A stretch of DNA of 58,510 bases, taken from NCBI GenBank assembly GCA_903970185.1, contig CAJCIC010000051.1, positions 1-58,510 on the forward strand, in the 5' to 3' direction. The DNA is from Gammaproteobacteria bacterium (GTDB taxonomy: Bacteria; Pseudomonadota; Gammaproteobacteria; Burkholderiales; Burkholderiaceae_D). Shown here one piece after another: positions 9,220 through 19,900 of this stretch. The translations under genes were made by a program, and so were the position numbers. The notes under the pieces are model-generated. The model had not been told where the DNA came from, made no database searches, and saw only the letters and a program-made list of their open reading frames with translations. How positions within the stretch are numbered: the first letter of the stretch is position 1; the number at the start of each line of letters is the position of its first letter.

Positions 9220-9224
9220 TCGCT

Positions 9225-11348
9225 CTACTTGGGGCCATTTTTCAGCGTTGCGCTAAGCACCACGACACTATGCGGCGCGACAGCGAGATCCGGCCCGGCG
9301 TCAAACTCGTCGCCCCCCTCGAGATGGTTGGAGTCGAGCCTAACCCGCCAGGGCAGCACCGGATCGGGGAGCACAAAACGCGCCACGGCAGACGATGCAT
9401 TGAAAAGCAGCAACACTGCGTCGAAATCGTGGTCGCCCTGACGCAGCACGCGTCGCAGGGCAAAGGTGCGCACGGAGCCATCGTTCCAGCTCGCGCCAGT
9501 GATGATCGAGCCGTCAGCGTCGAACCAGTCGGTGTCTCGCATTGCAGGCAGCAAGAGCTCGCCATGCAAAAAAGTGCTGGCCCTGACCGGCCGCAATTCC
9601 CGTCTGAGCCTGGCAAGACGCGAGACGAAGGCGCAAAGTGCGGCGCCAGGCTCTTGCGTGGCGAGTCTCCAGTCGATCCAGGACAGCGGCGAGTCATGGC
9701 AGTAGGCATTGTTGTTGCCGCCCTGGGTTCGTCCGAATTCGTCGCCGCCAAGCAGCATCAGCGCGCCTTGTGACATGAACAGCGTGGTCAGCATGGCGCG
9801 CTTGACGCGTTCGCGCACGGCCGCGACTTCGGCATTCGATTCGCCGTCTGCAGCGCCCCAGTTGGAGGACCAGTTGTTGCTGCTGCCGTCGCGATTGTTC
9901 TCGCCGTTGGCAAGATTGTGTCGCTCGGCGTAGGTGACAAGGTCAGCCAGCGTGAAGCCGTCGTGCGCGGTCACGAAATTCAGGCTTGCGTCGGGGCCGC
10001 GCGCGTCGCGATCGAAGAAATCCGGTGATGCCGAAAGCCGCGCGGCAATCTCGCCGCGCTGGCCCGCATCCCCGCGCCAGAAGCGTCGCACGCAATCGCG
10101 AAAGCGGTCATTCCATTCAGAAAAGCCGGCAGGAAAGTTGCCCACCTGGTAGCCGCCCGGGCCAACGTCCCAGGGCTCGGCGATGAGTTTCACCTGCGAG
10201 AGCACCGGGTCTTGCAGGATCGCGCTGAAGAACCCGGATTGCGCATCGAAACCGTCGGGCCCACGCGCGAGCGTGGTTGCAAGGTCGAAGCGGAATCCGT
10301 CGACATGAAACGACTCGACCCAGTAGCGCAGGGAATCCATCACCATCTTGAGCACCGCCGGGTGCGACACGTTAAGCGTGTTGCCGCAGCCCGTGTCGTT
10401 GACGTACTCTTCGGGCCGCCCGGCTTCGAGCGCGTAGTAGCTGGCGTTGTCAAGGCCGCGAAACGCGACTGACGGGCCGCGCGCACCGCCTTCTCCGGTG
10501 TGGTTATAGACGACGTCGATGATGACTTCGATGCCCGCCTGATGCAGCCGCTTGACGGCCTCGCGCACCTCGTTTGGCGAGTTGCCGGCGAGGTAGCGCG
10601 GATCAGGCGAGAAGTAGTTGAAGTTGTTATAGCCCCAGTAATTGCAAAGCCCGGCCTCGATGAGGAACAGGTCGTGCAAGACCGGATGGACCGGCAACAG
10701 TTCGAGTGCCGTGACGCCAAGGTGCTTCAAATGCGCGATCAGTTTTGGATCACCCAGCGCCTTGAACGTGCCGCGAATCGAAGGGTCGAGATCCTCGCGA
10801 AGCATGGTCAGGCCGCGCACATGGGCTTCGTAGATGACGCTTTCGCCAAGTGGCGTGTTCGGTCTTGGCTCATCGCCCCAGTCAAACGCTTCATTGACGA
10901 CGACCGCCTTCGGGCAGACGCTGGCGCTGTCGCGGCCATCGGGCAGCGCGTTTGGCTGGCCATCGCTCGTGCGCTCATCGGCGCACATCAGCTCGTGCGA
11001 GTTGCGCGGCCCGACCAGCCACCTTGCATAGGGATCGACGAGCAGCTTGTTGGCATTGAAACGCAAGCCCGCAGCCGGCAGGTAAGGCCCGTGGGCGCGA
11101 AAGCCATAGATCGTGCCGGCGCCGGCGCCTTTGAGGTAACCGTGCCAGACATGGTGCTTCATCGCGGGCAGGGCGATGCGGGCAATTTCGGTTTCGCCAC
11201 GCTCGTCAAATAGGCACAGCTCGATGCACTGGGCACCTGCCGAGAACACGGCAAAATTGACTCCACCGGAATCGAGCGTCGCACCGAGCGGAAAAGGGCG
11301 TCCTGGCAGGAGGGACTTTTGCGCCGGGGGCGTCGCCGAGTCGGTCAT
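9225..11348 (-). CDS. glgX: Glycogen debranching enzyme (isoamylase type)
   Basis: This 707-residue GH13_11 enzyme hydrolyses alpha-1,6 branches in glycogen or limit dextrin. It has an N-terminal CBM48 region (GRPFPLGATLDSGGVNFAVFS). The barrel holds the nucleophile in FHVDGFRFDLATTL, the acid in KLIAEPWDVGPGGYQVG, and the third Asp in FVTAHDGFTLADLV. The NWSSNWGAADGE loop and the GGDEFGRTQGGNNNAYC segment are characteristic of GlgX/TreX. The start ATG overlaps the glgB stop (ATGA), with a GAGAGGAAA site just upstream. In the operon it generates linear chains for MalQ and TreY. Confidence 0.96.
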   Translation of the reverse strand: MTDSATPPAQKSLLPGRPFPLGATLDSGGVNFAVFSAGAQCIELCLFDERGETEIARIALPAMKHHVWHGYLKGAGAGTIYGFRAHGPYLPAAGLRFNANKLLVDPYARWLVGPRNSHELMCADERTSDGQPNALPDGRDSASVCPKAVVVNEAFDWGDEPRPNTPLGESVIYEAHVRGLTMLREDLDPSIRGTFKALGDPKLIAHLKHLGVTALELLPVHPVLHDLFLIEAGLCNYWGYNNFNYFSPDPRYLAGNSPNEVREAVKRLHQAGIEVIIDVVYNHTGEGGARGPSVAFRGLDNASYYALEAGRPEEYVNDTGCGNTLNVSHPAVLKMVMDSLRYWVESFHVDGFRFDLATTLARGPDGFDAQSGFFSAILQDPVLSQVKLIAEPWDVGPGGYQVGNFPAGFSEWNDRFRDCVRRFWRGDAGQRGEIAARLSASPDFFDRDARGPDASLNFVTAHDGFTLADLVTYAERHNLANGENNRDGSSNNWSSNWGAADGESNAEVAAVRERVKRAMLTTLFMSQGALMLLGGDEFGRTQGGNNNAYCHDSPLSWIDWRLATQEPGAALCAFVSRLARLRRELRPVRASTFLHGELLLPAMRDTDWFDADGSIITGASWNDGSVRTFALRRVLRQGDHDFDAVLLLFNASSAVARFVLPDPVLPWRVRLDSNHLEGGDEFDAGPDLAVAPHSVVVLSATLKNGPK

Positions 11349-13558
11349 CCAGTTTCCTCTCGTTTAAATATCAAGGTTGCAAGCGGCGGCAGCGTTAAGG
11401 ACAGTGCGAAATTCTGGCCGTGCACGCCGTAGTCAATCGCCTCCACCGCGCCATTATTGCCAAGATTCGAACCGGCGTAGCGTTCGGAATCGGTGTTGAG
11501 CAATTCGATCCAGCGGCCGCGCTGGGGTGCGCCGACATAGTAACCGTAGCGCACCACCGGCGTCATGTTACAGATGACGAGCAGTGGCGCACCACTTTCG
11601 CTGTAGCGCAGGTAAGCGAAGACACTGTCCTGCCGGTCATCGACGATGACCCACTTGAACCCGGCCTCCCGGTCGTCATCCTGGTAGAGCGAGGGCTCGG
11701 CCTTGAGCAGGTGGTTCAGATCGCCGACCAGGCGCTGCACGCCCAGGTGGCTGCCATCTCTGAGCAGGTCCCAGCTCAATTCGGCGTCGTGGTTCCACTC
11801 GATATCCTGGGCGATTTCACAGCCCATGAAGAGGAGTTTCTTGCCGGGATAGGTCCACATGAAACCGTAGTAGGTGCGCAAATTGGCGAACTGCTGCCAC
11901 CTGTCACCGGGCATCTTGGAGAGGAGCGACTTCTTGCCGTAGACCACTTCATCGTGTGAGAGCGGCAGCACAAAATGCTCGAAGTAGACATACATCATGC
12001 CAAAGGTGATGTCGTTGTGGTGATACGAGCGGTGGATCGGCGGATATTCCATGTAGTGCAAGGTATCGTGCATCCAGCCCATGTTCCACTTCAGCGTGAA
12101 GCCGAGACCGCCTTCGTTCACCGGCATCGACACCTTCGGCCATGATGTCGATTCTTCGGCGATCACCATCGCCCCAGGATTGCGCTCGGCAACGGCCAGG
12201 TTCAGGTCCTTGATGAACTCGATGGCTTCGAGGTTTTCGCGACCGCCATAGCGATTCGGAATCCATTCGCCGGGCTTGCGGCTGTAGTCGCGATAAAGCA
12301 TCGATGCCACCGCATCGACGCGCAGGCCATCGACGTGGTAATGCTCGATCCAGAACAGCGCACTGGCCACCAAAAAGCCACGTACTTCGTTGCGACCGAA
12401 GTTGTAGATGAAGGTGTCCCAGTCGCTGTGAAAGCCTTCCTTCGGGTCGGCATATTCGTACAAGGACGTGCCATCGAAGTGGGCAAGGCCATGGGCGTCA
12501 GTGGGAAAGTGCGCGGGCACCCAATCGAGAATCACGCCCAGCCCCGCGCCGTGGCAGCGATCGACAAATTCGGCGAAGTCCCGTGGCGAGCCGTAGCGCG
12601 CCGATGGCGCGAACTGGGCCAGCGGCTGATAGCCCCACGAGCCGCCAAACGGGTACTCCATGATCGGCATCAGTTCGATGTGGGTAAAGCCAAGGCCGGT
12701 GGCATAGGGAATCAGCTTTTCTGCGAGGATCTGCCAGCCTTTTTCCGGATTGTTCACCGCGCGCAGCCAGGAGCCGACATGGACTTCATAGATCGATAGC
12801 GGCGCGCGTGCCCACCACGTGGTCTTGCGCTTTTCGATCCACGCCGCGTCGCCAAACTGGTGCGGCGACTCGGTCGGCACGATCGATGCCGTCGCAGGCG
12901 GGGCCTGCGTTTGCATGGCCATCGGGTCGGCCTTTTGCGGCAAGAGCGCGCCGTTGCGATCGAGCAGTTCGTATTTGTAGCGCGCACCTTCTACTGCGCC
13001 TGGCACGAACAGCTCCCAGACTCCGGCGTCATGGCGCAGGCGCATCGGATGGCGCCTGCCGTCCCAGCCATTGAAATCGCCCACCACCGAGACGCGCGAG
13101 GCGTTGGGGGCCCAAACCGCAAAGCGCACGCCGTGAACACCCTCGAAGGTGACCGGGTGCGAGCCCAGGCAATCGGCCAGTTCGCGGTGCCGGCCCTGTC
13201 CGATCAGGTAAAGATCGAAGTCCGACAAAATGGGCGGGAAACGGTAGGGATCGTCGATGGTCTGCTCGCCGCCGTCGGGCCAGCTAAGGACAATATGATA
13301 GCCGCGACCCGACGGGATGACGGCTTCAAACAGATCACTTTCTCCCATGCGCTGCATGGCGATGTCGCGACCGCTGGCGAGGACCACGCGTGCTTCGCGG
13401 GCGAAATGGGCAAGTGTACGCAGGATCGATTTTCCGCTATTTTTGCCCTCGCTGATGGCGTGCGGTCCAAGGATCGCAAACGGGTCACCGTGGCGGCCCT
13501 GGCAGATCGCCTCGATCTCGGCCCACTGGAGCGAAACATGGGCGGCTGCATCAAACAT
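11345..13558 (-). CDS. glgB: 1,4-alpha-glucan branching enzyme
   Basis: This 737-residue GH13_9 enzyme makes alpha-1,6 branches in glucan produced by GlgA or GlgE. It has a double CBM48 N-terminus (GRHGDPFAILGPH, then FAVWAPNASRVSVVGDFNGWDGR). The catalytic sites are YHVDGLRVDAVASMLYRDYSR (nucleophile), MVIAEESTSWPKV (acid) and LPLSHDEVVYGKKSLL (third Asp). I chose ATG 13558 because it has GGAG 7 bases upstream and gives the usual GlgB length; the frame could open 45 bases earlier. The ATG overlaps the treS-mak stop by 8 bases. Confidence 0.97.
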   Translation of the reverse strand: MFDAAAHVSLQWAEIEAICQGRHGDPFAILGPHAISEGKNSGKSILRTLAHFAREARVVLASGRDIAMQRMGESDLFEAVIPSGRGYHIVLSWPDGGEQTIDDPYRFPPILSDFDLYLIGQGRHRELADCLGSHPVTFEGVHGVRFAVWAPNASRVSVVGDFNGWDGRRHPMRLRHDAGVWELFVPGAVEGARYKYELLDRNGALLPQKADPMAMQTQAPPATASIVPTESPHQFGDAAWIEKRKTTWWARAPLSIYEVHVGSWLRAVNNPEKGWQILAEKLIPYATGLGFTHIELMPIMEYPFGGSWGYQPLAQFAPSARYGSPRDFAEFVDRCHGAGLGVILDWVPAHFPTDAHGLAHFDGTSLYEYADPKEGFHSDWDTFIYNFGRNEVRGFLVASALFWIEHYHVDGLRVDAVASMLYRDYSRKPGEWIPNRYGGRENLEAIEFIKDLNLAVAERNPGAMVIAEESTSWPKVSMPVNEGGLGFTLKWNMGWMHDTLHYMEYPPIHRSYHHNDITFGMMYVYFEHFVLPLSHDEVVYGKKSLLSKMPGDRWQQFANLRTYYGFMWTYPGKKLLFMGCEIAQDIEWNHDAELSWDLLRDGSHLGVQRLVGDLNHLLKAEPSLYQDDDREAGFKWVIVDDRQDSVFAYLRYSESGAPLLVICNMTPVVRYGYYVGAPQRGRWIELLNTDSERYAGSNLGNNGAVEAIDYGVHGQNFALSLTLPPLATLIFKREETG

Positions 13559-16500
13559 TGAGATCTCCAGGCGAAGGTGCAAGAGGCGAAGCGGAAGTCG
13601 CATCGCCAGGCGCAGGTGACAGGTTCAGCAGCCGCCGTGCCAGCATGGCAAGCCCGGTCACCGGAAGTCCGATCCATGTCGGCCGATTCGTCGCTTCATA
13701 GACGACTTCGTAGCTTGCCTTGGCAAGCAGATAGACATCGATCAGGCCCGCTTTGGCCTCGGTTTCGATCCAGGGATATTCGGTGTTGTCCAGGACTTCG
13801 CCATAGCCGTCGAGGAACGCTGACTCGGCGCGTTCTGCGAACTGCAAGAGCAGCGCATCGCGCCGGGCGCGAACCGTATTGGCGTCGGCAAGCGCATCGT
13901 GGCTGGTGCGCCTAAGGGTCGCAACCGCATAGTCAAACGAGCGCAGAACGCCTGCGACATCGCGCAGCGGCGAACTCTTTGCGCGCCGCTCGGCAAGCGG
14001 TCGCGCAGGTTCTCCTTCGAAGTCGATCAGGTAAGCATCGCTTTGCGCCACGAGAATTTGACCAAGATGCAGATCACCGTGAATGCGCGTCAAGAGCGAG
14101 CCCTTGAGCCTTGAGCTCAACGGCTCGACGATGGCCGTCAGTGCCGCGCCGTTTTCGTTGACAAACGCCGCGGCGTCCTTCTCGATCGGGCTCGACCAGT
14201 CGTGCGTTTTGGCGATGATTGCCAACGCCTTGCCAAGGGCAACCGCAAGATCATCGGCAAGCGCCTTGGCATCGTCACTTCTGGCAAGCTGAGGCCTGAA
14301 TGCCTCATCGTCGGTCGGCAGGGACAGCGTCGCATGCAATTCTCCAAGCCGGGTGCCGATGGCGCGCGCGAGCGGCACGTACCCTAACAGGTCCTGCTCG
14401 AAGCGCTCGGCATTGCCGCCGGTCAATGCCGCGTCTTCGACCGTGCGCCTTAGGAAGTCGAGTGTCCACGACCAGGCATCGCCCTGATTCTGCACGAAGT
14501 GCTGCAGGATCATGAGCGTATGCGGCACTTGCTCCTTGTCGCTGCGCACGACCTCGCCCTCGAGCGCGGCTGTGTTGCGAAATCCCCGTCGCGTGAGATA
14601 GCGCGTCATCTCGGCCTCGGGATGGATCCCGGGCGCAATGTGTCGCACCAGCTTTAGGACCGAAGCTTCGCCGAGGATCAGCGATGAATTGCTCTGCTCG
14701 GCAGACAGCCAGCGCACCGAAGGGCGGCCGATGGCGACGTCTTCGAACTGCGGCTCGGAGCTAAAGCGGATCTGGCCCGCCGCACTTTCGAGAATTGCGT
14801 TTTCCCGGATCGCAGCAAGCACCGACAGCGCAAACGGCTCGAGCGCAAAGGCGTCGGTGAGCGTACCAATGCGCGGGCCGCGCCTGACGCGGGCAAAGGA
14901 CAGCTGTTCGGCAAGCGGCGTTAACGCCGAATTTTCCCAGACGATCGCCGCAGGCAGCGCGTAACGCTCGGTGCGATCGGGGAATTCGACCTCAACCTCG
15001 GCAAAGAAGATATCGGGCGCGTCGGTGAAGGGGACGGCGTAGACAAAGCGCGCGGCCTGAAAGGGCTCTCCCTTGGCGCCGAACCAGCGGCGTCGCGCGA
15101 GATAGGGCGGCAGCACCTCAAGCATGAGGACCTGGCGCGAATTTTCCGTCAGTTCGTAGCCCAGCCGGTTGTTCATGACGAGCGTGAGCTGCTCGGGCAT
15201 CTGTTGTTGGGGCGCGTTGTGCCACACCGGCGGCTTGGCCGATTCGCTAAGCAGGAACCAGTAGAAGCCGTAGGGCGGCAGGCTAAGAAGGTAAGGCAGC
15301 GTGCCGATGTTCGGAAAGGGCGATCCGCCAAGGAGTTCGACGGGCACGCGCTCGCTGTATTGCGAGAGGTCGAGCTCGACCGCCTGCGTGGCTTTGGACA
15401 GGTTGGCCACGCAAAGCACGAGTTCGCCCTCGAACTCGCGCAGGTAGGCCAGGATCTTGTTGTTGCCCGGATAGAGAAAACGCAAGCTGCCGCGGCCGAA
15501 GGCGCGGTGCTGGCGGCGCAGCGAAAGCATGCGCCTGGTCCAGTTCAAAATCGAATGCGCGTCGCCGCTTTGTGCCTCGACGTTGACGGCTTCGAAGCCG
15601 TAGAGCGGGCTCATGATCGGAGGCAGCACCAGCCGCTCGGGATCGGCGCGCGAGAAGCCGCCGTTGCGGTCGGGCGTCCACTGCATGGGTGTGCGCACGC
15701 CGTCGCGATCGCCCTGGTGAATGTTGTCGCCCATGCCGATTTCGTCGCCGTAGTAGATGACCGGCGTGCCTGGCATGGAAAAGAGCAGGCTGTTCATCAA
15801 TTCGATGCGGCGGCGATCGCGCTCAAGCAGAGGTGACAGGCGGCGCCTGATGCCCAGGTTCAGTCTTGCGCGCCGGTCCGAGGCATAGACTTCCCACAGA
15901 TAGTCGCGCTCGGCTGACGTGACCATCTCAAGCGTCAGTTCATCGTGGTTGCGCAAGAAGATCGCCCACTGGCAGTTATCCGGGATCGGCGGCGTTTGCC
16001 GCATGATGTCGGTGATCGGGAAGCGATCCTCGCGAGCAATCGCCATGTACATGCGCGGCATCAGTGGAAAATGAAACGCCATGTGACATTCATCACCCGT
16101 GCCGAAATACTCCTTGGCATCTTCTGGCCACTGGTTGGCTTCGGCAAGCAGCATGCGGTTGGAAAACGAGGCATCCAGGCTCGACCTGATCTTTTTCAGG
16201 ATCGCATGCGTCTCGGGCAGATTTTCATTTGACGTGCCTTCGCGCTCGACGAGGTAGGGCACGGCGTCAAGGCGCAGGCCGTCAACGCCGAAGTCGAGCC
16301 AGAAGCGCATCACCGCCAGGACTTCGCGCAACACCTGCGGATTGTCGAAATTCAGATCCGGCTGGTGCGAATAGAAGCGGTGCCAGTAGTAGGCGCCGGC
16401 CTCGTCGTCCCAGGTCCAGTTCGATTTCTCGGAATCGATGAAGATGATGCGGGTATCGTGATAACGGGAATTGTCATCGGACCAGACGTAATAGTTGCGC

Positions 16501-16907
16501 GCCGCCGAGCCGGCCTTGGCGCGCCTTGCGCGCTGGAACCAGGGGTGCTGATCCGACGTGTGATTGATCACAAGTTCGGTGATGATGCGAAGTCCGCGCG
16601 CATGCGCTGCAACCACAAGGTGGCGGAAATCGGCGAGCGTGCCGTAGTCCTGATGCACGCCGCGGTAGTCGGCAATGTCGTAGCCGTCGTCGCGTCTTGG
16701 CGATGGATAAAAGGGCAGCAACCAGAGCGTGTCGACGCCAAGCTCGACGATATAGTCAAGCTTGGCGAGCAGGCCGGCAAAATCGCCAATGCCGTCGTTG
16801 TTGGCATCGAAGAACGATTTGACGTGGATCTGGTAGATGACCGCGTCCTTGTACCACTGCGGATCGGTATTCAGTGGTGCGCTCGCTGGCATCGGATGCG
16901 CAGGCAT
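13551..16907 (-). CDS. treS: Trehalose synthase / maltokinase fusion
   Basis: This 1118-residue two-enzyme protein interconverts trehalose and maltose and phosphorylates maltose to maltose 1-phosphate. The N-terminal ~560 residues are TreS (GH13_16): YQIHVKSFFDANNDGIGD, nucleophile in FGVDGLRLDAVPYLVEREGT, acid in MLLAEANQWPEDAKEYFG, third Asp in FLRNHDELTLEMV. The C-terminal ~500 residues are a maltokinase (Pep2/Mak) with the aminoglycoside-kinase-like catalytic segment LLTRIHGDLHLGQILV and YLIDFEGEP. TreS-Mak fusions mark the GlgE pathway. The start ATG has AGGAG upstream and lies 9 bases after the glgE stop, and the C-terminus overlaps glgB. Confidence 0.96.
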   Translation of the reverse strand: MPAHPMPASAPLNTDPQWYKDAVIYQIHVKSFFDANNDGIGDFAGLLAKLDYIVELGVDTLWLLPFYPSPRRDDGYDIADYRGVHQDYGTLADFRHLVVAAHARGLRIITELVINHTSDQHPWFQRARRAKAGSAARNYYVWSDDNSRYHDTRIIFIDSEKSNWTWDDEAGAYYWHRFYSHQPDLNFDNPQVLREVLAVMRFWLDFGVDGLRLDAVPYLVEREGTSNENLPETHAILKKIRSSLDASFSNRMLLAEANQWPEDAKEYFGTGDECHMAFHFPLMPRMYMAIAREDRFPITDIMRQTPPIPDNCQWAIFLRNHDELTLEMVTSAERDYLWEVYASDRRARLNLGIRRRLSPLLERDRRRIELMNSLLFSMPGTPVIYYGDEIGMGDNIHQGDRDGVRTPMQWTPDRNGGFSRADPERLVLPPIMSPLYGFEAVNVEAQSGDAHSILNWTRRMLSLRRQHRAFGRGSLRFLYPGNNKILAYLREFEGELVLCVANLSKATQAVELDLSQYSERVPVELLGGSPFPNIGTLPYLLSLPPYGFYWFLLSESAKPPVWHNAPQQQMPEQLTLVMNNRLGYELTENSRQVLMLEVLPPYLARRRWFGAKGEPFQAARFVYAVPFTDAPDIFFAEVEVEFPDRTERYALPAAIVWENSALTPLAEQLSFARVRRGPRIGTLTDAFALEPFALSVLAAIRENAILESAAGQIRFSSEPQFEDVAIGRPSVRWLSAEQSNSSLILGEASVLKLVRHIAPGIHPEAEMTRYLTRRGFRNTAALEGEVVRSDKEQVPHTLMILQHFVQNQGDAWSWTLDFLRRTVEDAALTGGNAERFEQDLLGYVPLARAIGTRLGELHATLSLPTDDEAFRPQLARSDDAKALADDLAVALGKALAIIAKTHDWSSPIEKDAAAFVNENGAALTAIVEPLSSRLKGSLLTRIHGDLHLGQILVAQSDAYLIDFEGEPARPLAERRAKSSPLRDVAGVLRSFDYAVATLRRTSHDALADANTVRARRDALLLQFAERAESAFLDGYGEVLDNTEYPWIETEAKAGLIDVYLLAKASYEVVYEATNRPTWIGLPVTGLAMLARRLLNLSPAPGDATSASPLAPSPGDLNV

Positions 16908-16916
16908 CGTGCTCTC

Positions 16917-19900
16917 CTAGTCTTCCTGGCGCGAGACGCGCCAGATCGCATAGGGCCGGTGCCAGGGTTCAAGGCGCATGCGCTGCTGTTTGCCGTAGAG
17001 CGTGAATTTGTGATCGTCAACGAGATCCTCGATGGCGAGGCTGGCATCGTCGGCCAGGCCCCACTCCCAAAGCGGCAGTTCGTAGTCGAATTCCTGCGCG
17101 TGGTGGGGATCAAGGCACACGGCGGCGAGGACGACATTGTCCCGCGTCGCCGTCGCCTTGCTAAAGAAGAGGACCGCCTCGTTGGCAAGCGTGTAGAACT
17201 TCACGCCGAGGTGAGAGGCAAGCGCCGGGTTGGTGCGCCGGATGTAATTGAGTCGGGTGATTTCCGCCACGATATTGCCTGCCTGGTTGAAGTCGCGCCT
17301 GCGCAACTCGTATTTTTCGGAATCGAGGTACTCCTCTTTGCCGGGTATGGCTTGACTCTCGCAAATCTCGAACCCGCTATACATGCCCCAAAGCCCGGAC
17401 AGGAGCGAGGCAAGCGCAGCGCGGATCAGAAAGCCCGCCCGCCCGCTGGATTGCAGGAAATACGGGTTGATGTCGGGCGTATTGACGAAAAAGTGTGGCC
17501 GGTAGACCTCGCGCAGGGGAGATGCGTTCAATTCATTGAGGTAGGTGGTCAGTTCGTAGCGCGAATTGCGCCATGTGAAATAGGTGTATGACTGGACAAA
17601 TCCGACCTTGGCCAGCCGCGCCATCATCTTTGGCCGCGTGAATGCTTCCGCGAGAAACAGCACATCCGGATGGCGGCCGCGGATATCGGCGATCATCCAC
17701 TGCCAAAACGGCAGGGGTTTGGTGTGCGGGTTGTCGACGCGAAAGATACGAATGCCTTGCCCGATCCAGAAGAGCACCACGTCGCGCAAGGCTTGCCACA
17801 ATGTGACGGCCGGTTCCGGCTCGGCCTCGCTCGCCCGCACCGTGTAGAAATCGACGTTGACGATGTCTTCGTAGGTCTTCGGGGGATTCTCGGCATGGCG
17901 CACCGTACCATCGGCGCGAAACTGGAACCACGCCGGATGCTCTTTCAGCCACGGGTGATCAGGTGAGCACTGGATGGCAAAATCGACCGCGATCTCAAGG
18001 CCGTGGGATGCAGCCGCGTCGATCAGCGCGCGAAAATCGGCGAGCGTGCCGAGTTCGGCATGCAAGGCATCGTGGCCACCGTCGGCGGCGCCGATGGCAT
18101 AAGGGCTGCCAGGGTCCTCGGGCGCGGCCAGCAACTGGTTGTTGCGGCCCTTGCGATGCGTCGTGCCAATCGGATGGATCGGCGGAAAATAGAGCACGTC
18201 AAAACCCATCGCTGCAATGCGCGGCAGGTGCTCGATGACATCAAGCAGCGTGCCGTGGCGCCCGGGGGTAGGACTCATCGAGCGCGGGAAGAGCTCGTAC
18301 CAGCTTGCAAAACGCGCCGCGCGGCGCTCGGCGTTGACCGGATAGACCGGGGTTATCGCCGCAAAAGGTCGCCGGTCGGCCATCTGCATCAGGGCCAGGG
18401 TCTCGGGCTTGAAGAGGATTTCGAGTTGCAGCTCGCGGGCTTGCTCGGTCGAGCCTGGTGCAGCAAGCAGCGCGTCTATCAACTCCTTCAAGTCCTGGTT
18501 TTCGGCGTCTTCGGCCCAGATCGAGACCAGAGCCAGCCCCTCGAGTGTTTCAAGCGCCAGATCGCGACCGGCTGCGCGCTTTTTCTCGGTGTCGGAGCGC
18601 CAGCTGGCAAAACGGTCGACCCACGCCATGATGCGAAATTCATGCTTGCCAAGGCGCTCAAGCGGGAAGAAGGCGGTATGCCGGTCGTTGACGCCGGCCT
18701 GCATGGTCACTTCCCGCCATTGCGTTTCATCACACGGCTTCCATTGCAGCACGACGGCAATCCTGTCGTGGCCGTCGCAGTAGGCATCGACACCGACGAG
18801 AAGCAGCGTGCCGAGATCGGCTGCGGCCGCAAAGCGTCCATCGTCACTGCTTGGCGATACGCCTTCGAGGACGACGCGCGACTGTGCAATGGCCGCCTTC
18901 AGTTGCTCCTTGGCGCTTGCGCGGCTGTGTTTTGGCGCAAGCACCTGCGATGCGCGAAGCGAGCGCATCGGCCGCACCTCGAAGCCCTCGAGCCTGACTT
19001 CTTCAATCAGGGAAAGCGTGGCCTCGACCTTGTCGTGGTCCGCGAGCGAGAGCAGCGCAAGACGCGAGCTTGGCGCATTGATGGCGGCAACGATGTCCGT
19101 CACTGCCGCCGCTTTTGCCAGCGCCGCCGTGTTCAAGGCCACGAGGAGATCCGTGCCATCGGCAGCGTGCCTTGCGATCACCACCACGGCAGCCCCGGGC
19201 GAGGACAGCAAGCGCAGCCAGCGTAACGGGCGCGCGTGCGCATGGTTGCGATAAACCAGGCTGTCCTCGGCTAGCGCGGCGGCCAGGCTGCCCCCGTCGT
19301 CGTCAAGCTTCAGTACGTCGCCATGCATCAAGAGCCCGTCGCCAAGCAGGCTCGCGAGCCTGAGTCTGCGCAGCGCATCGCATCGCGCGCCATGCCGCTC
19401 TTCGGCCGTCATGGTCTCGCGGGAAGGCGCGCTCGCGTGCGTTTCAAAGATGACAGGTGCAATGCGCGCAAGGCGTTCATGCTCGAGATAAAACCAGGTG
19501 TCGTGATAGTTCCAGTAGGCAAACGAATTGATCACCCCCGAGATGTGGCAGCCCTTAAAGCGCCCAAGGGCGGCAGTGCTCGTGCCGGTTGCGTCAAGAA
19601 ACATCGGCGCGTCACTGCGGCTGCGCCTGGCTGCGGCACACAAGGCGGCAAGTTGAGCACCACTGACGTCGTTCGTTGCGAGCACGCGAAAGCCTGCGAC
19701 ACCGGCTGCGATCGCTTGCGTCAAAAGTGCGCCAAAGCGTCGCAGCAGGGTTTCGGAGGCGATCGGGTCGTGCCAGGGCAGCTTGACCCCGGGCTCGCCA
19801 AAGTTGGCGGCGCGCGGGTCAAGCGCCGCGTCGCGCGGCACGCGCCAGGGAAGAAGCGACGCGATCAGTGCGCCGCGCGGCTCGGCGCGCTCGAGCGCAA

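Noticed and set aside
18003-19226. Plus-strand frame of 407 codons opposite glgE
   Set aside because: It lies fully antisense to the GlgE catalytic region and shows no motif, signal or ribosome site.
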